A program made the position numbers and the translations under genes. Under the pieces are notes generated by a model. That model did no database searches, was not told where the DNA came from, and saw only the letters and a list, made by a program, of their open reading frames with translations. From Flammeovirgaceae bacterium (GTDB lineage Bacteria > Bacteroidota > Bacteroidia > Cytophagales > Cyclobacteriaceae), in the NCBI GenBank assembly GCA_021299455.1, contig JAJTGQ010000071.1, forward strand, positions 1-48,381: 48,381 nt of DNA, written 5' to 3'. Every line of letters starts with the position of its first letter. Positions within the stretch are counted from its first letter, which is position 1. Below are positions 1 through 8,051 of the stretch, one piece after another.

Positions 1-139
1 CGATTGTCAACAAGATGGCCTTGGCTTTGTTGGACAAAGAGAAATCCACCAAAATGTCCAAACGATCAAAACGGTTGACCGCTGCATTGGATGATGATTA
101 CAGAAGTTTGGTGCTAAAATGTTAAAAGCGATTTCCCTG
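1..139 (+). mobile_element. Right end of an ISAs1-type insertion sequence (partial)
   Basis: The segment ends in CCCTG at 135-139, the complement of the CAGGG terminus that I recall as typical of ISAs1-family elements. The transposase stop codon (123-125) lies just inside this end, as expected for a compact IS. The last 17 bases (aaagcgatttccctg and flanks) would be the right inverted repeat. The 8 bases after it (140-147, CTCCCAAC) would be one copy of the target duplication. The left end is outside the window, so the paired repeat cannot be checked. Confidence 0.65.
3..125 (+). CDS. ISAs1 family transposase, C-terminal fragment (cut by window edge)
   Basis: Forty codons are open from the window edge to TAA at 123-125. 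The pattern is that of the C-terminus of ISAs1/H-repeat (YhhI/YdcC-like) transposases: a hydrophobic helix (IVNKMALALL), a Lys-rich stretch with DKEKSTK, then KR..AALDDDY...VL. This corresponds to the A.N.L...K...K..K...D..YL..VL signature at the end of those proteins. The DDE catalytic residues lie upstream, outside the window. Whether the full copy is intact is unknown. Confidence 0.7.
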   Translation: MVNKMALALLDKEKSTKMSKRSKRLTAALDDDYRSLVLKC

Positions 140-150
140 CTCCCAACGGA

Positions 151-729
151 ATGGGTGCGTCTAATATGAGTTCAGCGCGAGTTTTACTATGTGAAAAAGA
201 TAACATTATTAACGAGGTTCCAATGGGCGGTTGGTTGTTGGGGGAAAACTATGATCGATACACACTTTTGGAAAGACTTGTTCATGACAATCTATCGTTA
301 AAAAAGGAGGTCATCAATTTGGACAAGAAGATGAAGGTCAGTGACTTTTTACAGATTATTAAGAGGTACAATATCGACTATTTTGACTCAAAAAAGATGG
401 GCGCTGTGGCACCTACCGGCAATTCGATAAATGCAGTTCTGTATACTAATGAGAAACTCCAATCTGAAAGTTATTTGCTTGTAAATGACAGCGTAAAGTA
501 CTCAATAAGTAACTCCATACTTGCCAATGTGAAGCTAGTGCCATCTACGACTACAAAAATTTGTTTAGTACAAGGGGACACTAGAATTTGTGACTTAATC
601 GAGGCAAGTTCCTATTTGAGTAATTACTGGAAGGTCTCAATAGAAAGTGGCTACCTTGAACTGAGTCGAGAAAAAAAATTAGATGCTCAAAGAGACATTT
701 CACTAATTTTATCCAAGCAGAAAAAATAA
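151..729 (+). CDS. Unrecognised protein beside the IS end, possibly 5'-truncated
   Basis: I do not recognise this 192-residue product. It has no obvious signal peptide or membrane segment. It has a mixed soluble composition with a Lys-rich segment near residues 50-65 and a Lys-rich C-terminus. The first ATG is at 151, only 12 bases after the inferred IS terminus; a second in-frame ATG is at 166. No good ribosome binding site or promoter was seen. The frame is open back to 118, inside the IS, so the original gene may have begun upstream and been cut by the insertion. It converges on the next gene with 16 bases between stops. Confidence 0.5.
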   Translation: MGASNMSSARVLLCEKDNIINEVPMGGWLLGENYDRYTLLERLVHDNLSLKKEVINLDKKMKVSDFLQIIKRYNIDYFDSKKMGAVAPTGNSINAVLYTNEKLQSESYLLVNDSVKYSISNSILANVKLVPSTTTKICLVQGDTRICDLIEASSYLSNYWKVSIESGYLELSREKKLDAQRDISLILSKQKK

Positions 730-745
730 TCTCTTTTGAAAACGG

Positions 746-1219
746 TTAAAACACCACTTCATCTGTGATTAAGAGTTTATTCCCCTCCAAAGAAGTCCGG
801 TATTTTAAAAGTCTATTTCTTGCAAGGCCACCAGTAGGTGAGCCATCTGAAAAATCATAGGTAGACTGGCAGCCTTTCATAAAAAGACCTGAGCCGTCTA
901 CGCTCACAATCGCGTCATCCTCGAATGAACAAAGTCTTTCATAGGCGATGTAGGTGGTCTCGTCTAGCCGATAGATAATGACACCTCTCATTCCAACGTC
1001 ATCAACATATTGGTATCCACCATCGAGGCGCAGACGTTGGTATTGTGGGTAATTTAGGTTGATCGTAACCGGAGGAAAAGAAGCTTGGGCGTTGCTGTTG
1101 TCAAACATCGCCATGAACAATACAATTGCTGCAAACCGCAAGCTACAAGCAGCCACCCATTTGGCATTGAGGCCTCCGCTGATTGGAGTGTTAAGAGCCA
1201 ATTTATTTTGTGTAATCAT
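746..1219 (-). CDS. Exported Rieske-fold-like protein lacking both ligand histidines
   Basis: The 157-residue protein starts with a basic n-region, a hydrophobic core (residues 30-39) and an Ala-rich end (NSNAQA, 41-46). This suggests export to the periplasm or outer surface. The rest resembles the small Rieske-like proteins common in Bacteroidota: LNYPQYQRL, GGYQYVDD, GVIIYRLD, then a beta-rich tail ending LLITD. In a true Rieske centre the ligands are CxH and CxxH. Here the corresponding positions read C97-S-F and C117-Q-S-T, so both Cys are kept and both His are gone, and a [2Fe-2S] cluster is not expected. The start overlaps the 3' end of the upstream hydroxyacyl-CoA dehydrogenase by 17 bases, indicating co-transcription. 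Function unknown. Confidence 0.7.
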   Translation of the reverse strand: MITQNKLALNTPISGGLNAKWVAACSLRFAAIVLFMAMFDNSNAQASFPPVTINLNYPQYQRLRLDGGYQYVDDVGMRGVIIYRLDETTYIAYERLCSFEDDAIVSVDGSGLFMKGCQSTYDFSDGSPTGGLARNRLLKYRTSLEGNKLLITDEVVF

Positions 1220-2057
1220 AAAAACCCCTTCCTGTTTTTTTGCCCAAATGCCCAGCCATCACTTTTTGTTGCTGAATTCGGCTTGGCCTAAACTTTGGAT
1301 CTTGATGAAACGCCTGATATAACGAAGAAGTCACCGCAAAATTGATGTCCATTCCTATCAAATCCATCAATTCAAATGGACCCATTTTAAAGCCTGCGTT
1401 GCGCAAAAGCACATCGATTTGCTCATGTGCGGCCACCCCCTCTTCCAATAGTTTTAGCGCCTCCACATAATAGTGGCGAGCGACCCTATTAACGATAAAA
1501 CCAGGCGAATCTTTTACCACAACCGCTGTTTTATTTAGCGATTTGGAAAAATCCATCATGATAGACACTACTGAGTCATCGGTCGAAGTTCCTCGCACAA
1601 CTTCTACAAGGTTCATGAGCGTTGCCGGATTGAAAAAATGTAGACCCACAAATCGCTCGGGATATTTTAGGCCAGAAGCAATTTCAGTAATGGAAAGCGA
1701 AGAGGTGTTTGACGCAAGAATACTGCCCTTGCTGCTATTCTCTAACACGCGGAACAATTGCTGCTTCACGTCTAGCCTTTCCACCACTGCCTCTATCACG
1801 AGATCCACTTCTACGTCTTCTAATTTATTCGCTACCGAGAGACGACCCAATATCAAATTCCTTTCACTCTCGCTTATTTTTGATTTGGAGACGGCTTTAT
1901 CTAGGTTGATAGAAATCGATGAGATGGCCTTTTGCGAAAGACTACTCTCAATATCAAACAACTGAGTTGGGTAGCCGCTCATAGCACAAACCTGGGCAAT
2001 TCCCTGACCCATCGTGCCGGCACCTAAAACAGCAACTTTTTGAATTTGGCTATTCAC
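1203..2057 (-). CDS. hbd: 3-hydroxybutyryl-CoA (3-hydroxyacyl-CoA) dehydrogenase
   Basis: This is a cytosolic enzyme of fatty-acid/butanoyl-CoA metabolism that interconverts 3-hydroxyacyl-CoA and 3-oxoacyl-CoA with NAD(P). The 284-residue length is typical. The N-terminal Rossmann motif GAGTMG is at 12-17. The catalytic region has SNTSSLS (116-122), H140 in GLHFFNP, and E152. DSPGFIVNRV marks the start of the C-terminal 3HCDH domain, which carries MGPFELMDLIG. It starts one base after the pheS stop codon, so it belongs to the same minus-strand transcript although its function is unrelated. Family assignment is firm; exact substrate chain length is inferred. Confidence 0.93.
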   Translation of the reverse strand: MNSQIQKVAVLGAGTMGQGIAQVCAMSGYPTQLFDIESSLSQKAISSISINLDKAVSKSKISESERNLILGRLSVANKLEDVEVDLVIEAVVERLDVKQQLFRVLENSSKGSILASNTSSLSITEIASGLKYPERFVGLHFFNPATLMNLVEVVRGTSTDDSVVSIMMDFSKSLNKTAVVVKDSPGFIVNRVARHYYVEALKLLEEGVAAHEQIDVLLRNAGFKMGPFELMDLIGMDINFAVTSSLYQAFHQDPKFRPSRIQQQKVMAGHLGKKTGRGFYDYTK

Positions 2058-3101
2058 TTATACAACCGATTTGAACTGTCGCAAAAATCGAACATCATTT
2101 TCCGAGAAAAGACGTAAGTCATTGATGCTATACCTCAACATGGTGATTCGCTCAATGCCCATCCCAAAGGCAAAACCAGTGAACTCTTCGGGGTCAATGC
2201 CACCGTTACGCAATACATTCGGATGCACCATGCCCGAACCAGCGATTTCAACCCATCCGCTATACTTACACACGTTGCATCCCTCACCATGGCAGATAAG
2301 GCAAGAAATATCAATCTCGGCACTCGGCTCGGTAAAAGGAAAATAAGAAGGTCGCAAACGGATCTTAGTATCCTTTCCAAACATCTCTTTTGCAAAATGA
2401 TAAAGTGTCTGTTTCAAATCAGAAAATCCCACGTTCTTATCAATGTACAATCCCTCCACCTGATGAAAAAAGCAATGGGCTCTGGCGGAAATGGCCTCAT
2501 TGCGATACACTCGCCCAGGCATAATGGAACGAATGGGCGGCTTTTGGTTCTTCATCAAACGCACTTGCACGTTGGAGGTGTGTGTGCGAAGCAGCACGTC
2601 TGGATTCCCGCCTTCCGGACGGGCAGGCTTCTCCACGAAAAAGGTGTCCTGCATTTCGCGGGCAGGGTGATTTTCAGGAAAATTGAGAGCCGTAAAGTTA
2701 TGCCAGTCGTCCTCAATTTCAGGTCCATCCGAAACATTGAAGCCAAGGCGTTCAAAAATTTCTATAATGCGATAGCGCGTTAGGTTGAGTGGATGCAGGT
2801 TGCCTGTTTTATTAGGAACTACCGGAAGCGATAGATCCTTGGTTTCGCGATCGGACGAAGTGGTATTCTCAATTGACTCCTGAAGTGATTTGAATCTATT
2901 CTCAGCAAGTTGCTTAAGATCATTAAGGGTTTTGCCGAGCTTCTTTTTCTCTTCAACTGAAGCCAACTTCAAGTCATCAAAAAGAGACATCAGCTGCCCT
3001 TTCTTGCTGATGAATTTTAGGCGAAAGTTTTCTAAATCCTCTTTTGATTTGACCAAGAATGATTCTACTTCATGCTGCAACGCTTTTACTTTTTCTTCCA
3101 T
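2058..3101 (-). CDS. pheS: Phenylalanine--tRNA ligase alpha subunit
   Basis: This is the catalytic alpha chain of PheRS, which charges tRNA-Phe with the beta chain (pheT, not in the window). An N-terminal coiled-coil region (about 1-85) is followed by the class II core. Motif 2 is MPGRVYRNEA, followed by FHQVEG, and motif 3 is GFAFGMGIER. A Cys cluster (CLICHGEGC..C) near the C-terminal third is of the kind seen in Bacteroidota PheS. ATG at 3101 is preferred over a start at 3137, because the longer version adds a basic non-family extension and would overlap the upstream gene, whose stop is at 3106. Residues 159-165 (PARPEGG) are an extra insert relative to the family pattern K-NPD; see the repeat entry. 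Confidence 0.96.
   Translation of the reverse strand: MEEKVKALQHEVESFLVKSKEDLENFRLKFISKKGQLMSLFDDLKLASVEEKKKLGKTLNDLKQLAENRFKSLQESIENTTSSDRETKDLSLPVVPNKTGNLHPLNLTRYRIIEIFERLGFNVSDGPEIEDDWHNFTALNFPENHPAREMQDTFFVEKPARPEGGNPDVLLRTHTSNVQVRLMKNQKPPIRSIMPGRVYRNEAISARAHCFFHQVEGLYIDKNVGFSDLKQTLYHFAKEMFGKDTKIRLRPSYFPFTEPSAEIDISCLICHGEGCNVCKYSGWVEIAGSGMVHPNVLRNGGIDPEEFTGFAFGMGIERITMLRYSINDLRLFSENDVRFLRQFKSVV
2607..2627 (-). repeat. GC-rich 21-bp in-frame insert within pheS
   Basis: On the coding strand the segment encodes PARPEGG between FVEK and NPDVLL. The core contains TCCGGA, itself palindromic, flanked by CCCG and CGGG, so the unit can fold on itself. It is far more GC-rich than the surrounding gene. 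It resembles the small GC-rich palindromic elements scattered in some Bacteroidota genomes (from memory, not searched). No second copy was seen in this window. Confidence 0.5.
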
Positions 3102-3105
3102 GGTA

Positions 3106-4101
3106 TTACAAAATGACTTTTTGCGCCTTTTTGACAAAAAAGTTGATCGCCAAACAAAGCACTATTATTGAGGATAAAATTAATGTATCAGATTGGTTTC
3201 TCAACAACCAGGCTAGCCCAATGAAAACGAGATTGATCATTACCAGCACGATCACGGTTTTCCCGTGTGAGAAACCAATATTAAGGAATTGGTGATGCAA
3301 GTGATTGCGATCAGCTTTAAAAGGCGACTGCCATTTACGCAAACGCAGAATGATCACCCTTAACGTATCAAACACAGGAATGATAACTATACAAATGGCC
3401 GTTGAAATCGAGGCCTGAAACTTGGCTTGATGACCAACAGGAAGTTGAAAATTTAAATTGATAAACTGAATGGCCATAAACGAGATAAGAAACCCGATCA
3501 TTAACGCCCCCGTGTCACCCATGAAAATTTTGGAGGGCTGCCAATTGAAAAAAAGAAAACCTAGGATCGCTCCCGCAAAAGTCATGCAGACCAGACTAAA
3601 AACCAATTGATCAATGGAGTAAAACCAAAGTCCAAAAAAGGTAAGCACCACGACCCCGATTGAACCCGCGAGGCCATCCACCCCATCGATTAAATTATAG
3701 GCATTCGTTAAGATGATCAGTGTAAAAATACTGATGACCCAGATAATCCAAGTTGGCACAAATGGTAAATCGATTAATCCGTAAGTTGAATTCAGCGTAA
3801 CATTGTCCAAAAATACAAGCAGCAATACAGGCAAAAACTGGCTGTACAATTTTTGCTTTGGGGTAAGCGCTAGCACATCGTCACGTAAGCCAATCATGAA
3901 CATGACCGTGAGCGATATGAAAAAATACTTTTGCTCCGACCAATTGATAAGCGAAAGCGACATAAGAAGGGCAAAGATGGCTCCCAGAAAAATTGCCACG
4001 CCACCCATAGAGGGTTTGAAGTCAGAATGAATTTTATGGTCACCTGGCGAGTCATACAGCTTCCACTGACTCAGAATTTTGATGAGCACAGGCATCACCA
4101 A
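3106..4101 (-). CDS. WecA/TagO/MraY-family polyprenyl-phosphate sugar-1-phosphate transferase
   Basis: This membrane enzyme would transfer an (N-acetyl)hexosamine-1-phosphate from a UDP-sugar to undecaprenyl phosphate, starting a lipid-linked glycan. About ten hydrophobic helices are visible. Signature residues are D74-D75 in GLRDDV, NAYNLIDGVDG (133-143), D196 in FMGDTG, and the NHLHHQF loop near 274-280. The printed start is TTG, followed by GTG and ATG (4095). All of these cut into the first membrane helix. The frame continues upstream to the WcaJ-like stop codon (4165-4167) with clear helix sequence (LLLYTAISFLISF) but no ATG/GTG; a CTG at 4138-4140 or a rare start may be used. It lies just upstream of pheS. 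Confidence 0.85.
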   Translation of the reverse strand: MVMPVLIKILSQWKLYDSPGDHKIHSDFKPSMGGVAIFLGAIFALLMSLSLINWSEQKYFFISLTVMFMIGLRDDVLALTPKQKLYSQFLPVLLLVFLDNVTLNSTYGLIDLPFVPTWIIWVISIFTLIILTNAYNLIDGVDGLAGSIGVVVLTFFGLWFYSIDQLVFSLVCMTFAGAILGFLFFNWQPSKIFMGDTGALMIGFLISFMAIQFINLNFQLPVGHQAKFQASISTAICIVIIPVFDTLRVIILRLRKWQSPFKADRNHLHHQFLNIGFSHGKTVIVLVMINLVFIGLAWLLRNQSDTLILSSIIVLCLAINFFVKKAQKVIL

Positions 4102-4164
4102 AAAGGAGATTAAGAATGAAATGGCTGTATATAAAAGCAGGCGTATGATGGTGTTGATGTTTGG

Positions 4165-5496
4165 TTAGTAAGCTTTTTCACTACCCCGAAGCAAACTTAC
4201 TATAGTTAGAAAAATTATTCTAATATCTAACCAGAACGACCAATTTTCAATATAGTATCGATCAAGCCTGACTCGGTTCTCCATGTCTGCCAAGTCTTTG
4301 GTCTCTCCCCGATATCCCATGCACTGCGCAAGTCCCGTTATTCCGGGTTTTACATAATGACGGGCCATGATATTATTGATCCTGTCAGCAAACTCTTCAT
4401 TCAATTTGATGGGGTGCGGGCGCGGGCCAATCAGTGACATATCGTTCGTAATGACGTTGATAAACTGTGGCAATTCATCGATACTGCTTTTTCGCAAAAA
4501 TTTGCCGAGGCGCGTGATGCGGCTGTCGTTTTTTGTGGCCTGTTTGGTGTCTGATTCATTATTGACAACCATCGTTCTGAATTTGATACAACCAAACGGA
4601 ATATTTTTTTGACCATTTCTTTTTTGAACGAAAAAAACCGGCCCTCGTGAATCCAGCTTGATCAGCAACGCAATGATTGGGATTAGCCAGGAAAGAACTA
4701 AAAGGCAAAAAGCGGCCGAAAAAATAATATCGAAAATTCGTTTGACTAATTGATTCCTGGTTTCATCAAGCGGAATAACCGCCACTTCAAAGGCCGGCTG
4801 ATGATCGTTGTCATCCAACTTCAGAGCACGCTTGCTAATCGAACCTGCATCGATCACAATTTTTACTTGTATGAGGGAGTTCAGTCCAAAATTCACGAGC
4901 CGACTCATTTCCAGTTCAGTAACTTCAGGAGCACAACAGAATATTTGATGCACCTCGTTGACAGCGCAGAAGTCTTGCACCTGGTCGACAAAAGATTCTG
5001 ACAAATCAATATACCCCACAAATCGAAAGCGTTCCGCAGGGTGTACCAAAAAATACCTCCGCAACTCAAAGGCCAGATCATTTCTTCCGATCAAAAGATA
5101 ATTTCTCACTACTTCTCCAGTCTTCAATTTTCGCACATAAAAAATCGCCAGTTTTGAAAGAAAGAAAATGGGTACAAACACTATGTAAATAGTACCAATC
5201 TGAAAAAAACCATAACTTCTTTTGAAGAACAAAATGAGAGAGGTTACCACCATAAGATGTATAAGAAGAAAAACTATCTGGCTTTTGATTATCTTGGGCA
5301 GTGTCCAATTCTTTGTGATTCCGTAGGGGTTAGAAACCAACACCAAAAACAACCATGCCAGGCTGGAATAAATAACCAAGTACACACGATTGGCTTCATC
5401 AGCTCCCGAAAATCGTGTTAGGTAAGACACCTGAATAGCCAGATTCAAAAAAAACAAATCCGCAAAAAATAATAAGACCCTTACCAAACCAGGCAT
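4165..5496 (-). CDS. WcaJ-like undecaprenyl-phosphate hexose-1-phosphate transferase
   Basis: This is a polyisoprenyl-phosphate hexose-1-phosphate transferase (typically Glc/Gal-1-P) in the inner membrane, initiating EPS/O-antigen repeat units. The 443 residues show four N-terminal membrane helices (about 5-25, 38-55, 72-92, 98-120), then a nucleotide-binding-like middle part. A hydrophobic segment (256-280) follows, and the bacterial sugar transferase domain lies C-terminal. Catalytic-region motifs seen are KFRTM (305-309), the S-x-DELPQ motif with D340-E341, and GPRPHP (357-362). It is followed in the same frame, 21 codons after its TAA, by the WecA-like gene. Exact sugar not determinable. 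Confidence 0.9.
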   Translation of the reverse strand: MPGLVRVLLFFADLFFLNLAIQVSYLTRFSGADEANRVYLVIYSSLAWLFLVLVSNPYGITKNWTLPKIIKSQIVFLLIHLMVVTSLILFFKRSYGFFQIGTIYIVFVPIFFLSKLAIFYVRKLKTGEVVRNYLLIGRNDLAFELRRYFLVHPAERFRFVGYIDLSESFVDQVQDFCAVNEVHQIFCCAPEVTELEMSRLVNFGLNSLIQVKIVIDAGSISKRALKLDDNDHQPAFEVAVIPLDETRNQLVKRIFDIIFSAAFCLLVLSWLIPIIALLIKLDSRGPVFFVQKRNGQKNIPFGCIKFRTMVVNNESDTKQATKNDSRITRLGKFLRKSSIDELPQFINVITNDMSLIGPRPHPIKLNEEFADRINNIMARHYVKPGITGLAQCMGYRGETKDLADMENRVRLDRYYIENWSFWLDIRIIFLTIVSLLRGSEKAY

Positions 5497-5527
5497 TGAG
5501 TACTCGTTTTAAAGATTACCCGAAAAA

Positions 5528-6757
5528 TCACAATTTATTAACTTTCAATGGTTCTATAGCAGCCGATGTGTCTGGACGTTGTGAAACAAGAATCTGGTGT
5601 ACCAACGCCAGAAAAACCACACCCTGGTAGCGACCCAAGAACACCTCGGTTACTCCGTACATTAAAAATGGAAAGTATAACAAGATTCCCAATAGATTGC
5701 GCTGCGTTACTGAAATATACAAAGGTCTTCCCAGAACTAACAGGAGACTAAACAGGCCGACTAAACCATTCGAAAAATACATCTGAATGAATTGGTTATG
5801 TGAGTTAAAATTCTCTTCAGCAAAGTGATTCATTTCATGTCCCCGGTAGTACTCATTTAGCACCAGATTGTAATCTCCTGTGCCAACTCCGAAAAGCGAA
5901 TTTGTGTTTGCCGCAATGGCAGATTTCCAAAGAGCCATTCGTTCCCAATAATCATTTTGATTACTTAGTGAACGAAATTCAGCGCTTGTCTGAAAAAACA
6001 AAACGATACTAAACATGCAGCCTAGCAATATTAAAACTAAAGCAATTGCAAACGATGTTCGTTTCGTCTTCTGCTCTAGCAAATATTTTGAAACAAAAAA
6101 GGAAAAGATGAACAAGATACTGATAAATACTGTTTGCCCGCCAGTTAAGAGTAGTATAGTAAAGAAAAAAGCAATCAAACTTACGGTTAAAAGAATCCAT
6201 CGTTTGGGCAAATCATAGTATAATAGATAGAGGCCATAGGTAATTACAAAAATTAAATAATAAGCAAAATACGTTGGGTGAGAGTCGATAACCTCCGTGA
6301 AGTTGTTGAAAAAAAATACGGACCATTGCCCGTTTTTTGAAAAAGAAATGGTGGCATTTACCAGGCAAATCACGCTAGCAGTAAATGCACCACTTGCGAA
6401 GGCATAAAACGCATTCGCCAACCTTCCTTTAGAAAAATAACCTAAGTTATAAATAAGTAAAGGCACACCAACCAAACTCAAACTAGTTTCCAACTGACGA
6501 AGACCCAACTCAATATCAGTCGAAAATACGAGCCCTATGATTAGGATTAGAAAAAATAAGAGCAAATCCCAGGATTGAACAATAAAATCCTTAAATGCTA
6601 ATCTGCAGCCTGACAAAAAGAAGCTAACGATTACAAAAATCAAGAGCAACCTAGCGTTCAGAAACTGTGAAAGGGGCATCGTGAAGCAAAACAAACAGAG
6701 CAAAAAATGTATTACCTTATTTTTCATCTTATACGAATAAGAGCAGTCTTGCGGCAT
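5528..6757 (-). CDS. O-antigen ligase/polymerase-like membrane protein (Wzy_C domain), copy 1
   Basis: This polytopic protein of 409 residues has about ten to eleven membrane helices and one large periplasmic loop carrying the Wzy_C signature: GVGTGDYN, then a His-rich stretch ending SHNQFIQ, then GLVGLFSLL. Members either ligate O-antigen to lipid A-core (WaaL) or polymerise repeat units (Wzy); sequence alone does not separate the two. The start at 6757 overlaps the stop of the upstream gene (TGATG), suggesting translational coupling. An internal ATG at 6727 (MKNKVIHF) would remove ten polar residues and is also plausible. It is AT-rich like its neighbours. Confidence 0.85.
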   Translation of the reverse strand: MPQDCSYSYKMKNKVIHFLLCLFCFTMPLSQFLNARLLLIFVIVSFFLSGCRLAFKDFIVQSWDLLLFFLILIIGLVFSTDIELGLRQLETSLSLVGVPLLIYNLGYFSKGRLANAFYAFASGAFTASVICLVNATISFSKNGQWSVFFFNNFTEVIDSHPTYFAYYLIFVITYGLYLLYYDLPKRWILLTVSLIAFFFTILLLTGGQTVFISILFIFSFFVSKYLLEQKTKRTSFAIALVLILLGCMFSIVLFFQTSAEFRSLSNQNDYWERMALWKSAIAANTNSLFGVGTGDYNLVLNEYYRGHEMNHFAEENFNSHNQFIQMYFSNGLVGLFSLLLVLGRPLYISVTQRNLLGILLYFPFLMYGVTEVFLGRYQGVVFLALVHQILVSQRPDTSAAIEPLKVNKL

Positions 6758-8034
6758 CAGTCATTTTCGCCTACCGACCTCAAATTAAGTTCAATATCCC
6801 CGTCTTTCAATTCGGTTTTAGATGTTTTTAGTGGATCACTACTAAAACTGCAAGCCAGAAAAGACAAAAAATATGAAAAAAACATTACACCCTGTTGCCG
6901 TTCAAGCAATGATTCTGTTAAACTGCACAATGAAAACATTAAAATAAAATAAGATAACAAGTAGTTGCTACTCTTGTTTGCTTTGATAGCTATGAACAGA
7001 ATACACAAGACATAGGAAACCAGACCTAAAATGCCGCTCTCTAGCAAGAATTGAAAATACTGATTATGAGGGTTCATGTCTAATATTGTCTTATATCCCT
7101 TGGCTTCATAGCATTCATTTAAATCATTTTGGACATCGCCAATCCCAGTGCCAAGTATAGGATTTTCTAAATACACTTCCCGCACACATTTTAAAATGCT
7201 AAATCTAACCCCTATGCTATTCCAGGCATTGTCTCCAGTAAAATAATTTTCAGTATTTACAAGGTACTCAAATCGTGCCCGCGCATCTTTGACACTTAAA
7301 ATAGTGAAAACAAAAAAAGCCAGCGGTATGATGGCCAAAGCTGCCCCCAACACCCATTTTCTTTTCTTTACAATCAATACCCCTGAGGTACTTACTGCCA
7401 AAATTAAAAGAGAAATAATGGCCATCTTACCACCTAGCAAAAACATAAAGAAAAGCAAAAAACAACCAATAGGAATAAGCACAACGGAAAACCAGCTATT
7501 GCGTTTTTCGGAAAACAAAAACACGCAAATAAAAATCAAACAAAAACCAAGATAAAGGTTAAAGTAAACATGTGAAATGCCAATTGCGTGATTCGTCATT
7601 TCCGTTATGTCAACCATATCAACACCAAAGGGCCCTGGCTTGTTGATTGCCAACGCTAGCGAATAGGCTGCTCCAGCTGTGCAACTCAAAACAAAGGAGA
7701 GGAGAATCTTAAAAATCAATTTTTGGTCTATCCTCGTTTTGATAGTACTAAAAATTAATGGAAAAACTAACAGAGAAAGTTTTTTTTCAATAGGAAAAAA
7801 ACCTGAGCTAGCTGAATACGTTAGCGAGAATACTGATAAAATGAATATTAGGATAGGCATTAGAAAAATAGGATGTTTTAATATTCCACTTCTAATTTCC
7901 CCTAAACCACAACTTACCAGCCACAAAATAGTCAGCATAACTGTTAGGAACGCTGATATTTTGATATTGTAAGGAAGCGAGGCTGCCAAAACAATCAGCA
8001 ATAGTTTGAACACCTTTTCAATCAAAACTTTCAT
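6757..8034 (-). CDS. O-antigen ligase/polymerase-like membrane protein (Wzy_C domain), copy 2
   Basis: The 425-residue protein is almost entirely hydrophobic helices. The periplasmic loop has GTGIGDVQNDL, then the NPHNQYFQFL motif followed by SGILGLVSYV, the same core as its downstream neighbour. The two genes sit in tandem with a one-base TGATG overlap and look like diverged paralogues. Its ATG is only 17 bases from that of the divergent 742-residue gene, so any promoter here must lie inside that gene. Function as ligase versus polymerase is unresolved. Confidence 0.85.
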   Translation of the reverse strand: MKVLIEKVFKLLLIVLAASLPYNIKISAFLTVMLTILWLVSCGLGEIRSGILKHPIFLMPILIFILSVFSLTYSASSGFFPIEKKLSLLVFPLIFSTIKTRIDQKLIFKILLSFVLSCTAGAAYSLALAINKPGPFGVDMVDITEMTNHAIGISHVYFNLYLGFCLIFICVFLFSEKRNSWFSVVLIPIGCFLLFFMFLLGGKMAIISLLILAVSTSGVLIVKKRKWVLGAALAIIPLAFFVFTILSVKDARARFEYLVNTENYFTGDNAWNSIGVRFSILKCVREVYLENPILGTGIGDVQNDLNECYEAKGYKTILDMNPHNQYFQFLLESGILGLVSYVLCILFIAIKANKSSNYLLSYFILMFSLCSLTESLLERQQGVMFFSYFLSFLACSFSSDPLKTSKTELKDGDIELNLRSVGEND

Positions 8035-8051
8035 AAATTGCCTTCTTTCAA

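Noticed and set aside
2223-2783. A 186-codon plus-strand frame inside pheS
   Set aside because: Antisense to conserved PheS motifs and with no recognisable domain; treated as a shadow.
3102-3137. Longer pheS start at 3137
   Set aside because: It overlaps the WecA-like gene and adds a basic extension not expected in PheS; ATG 3101 fits the spacing.
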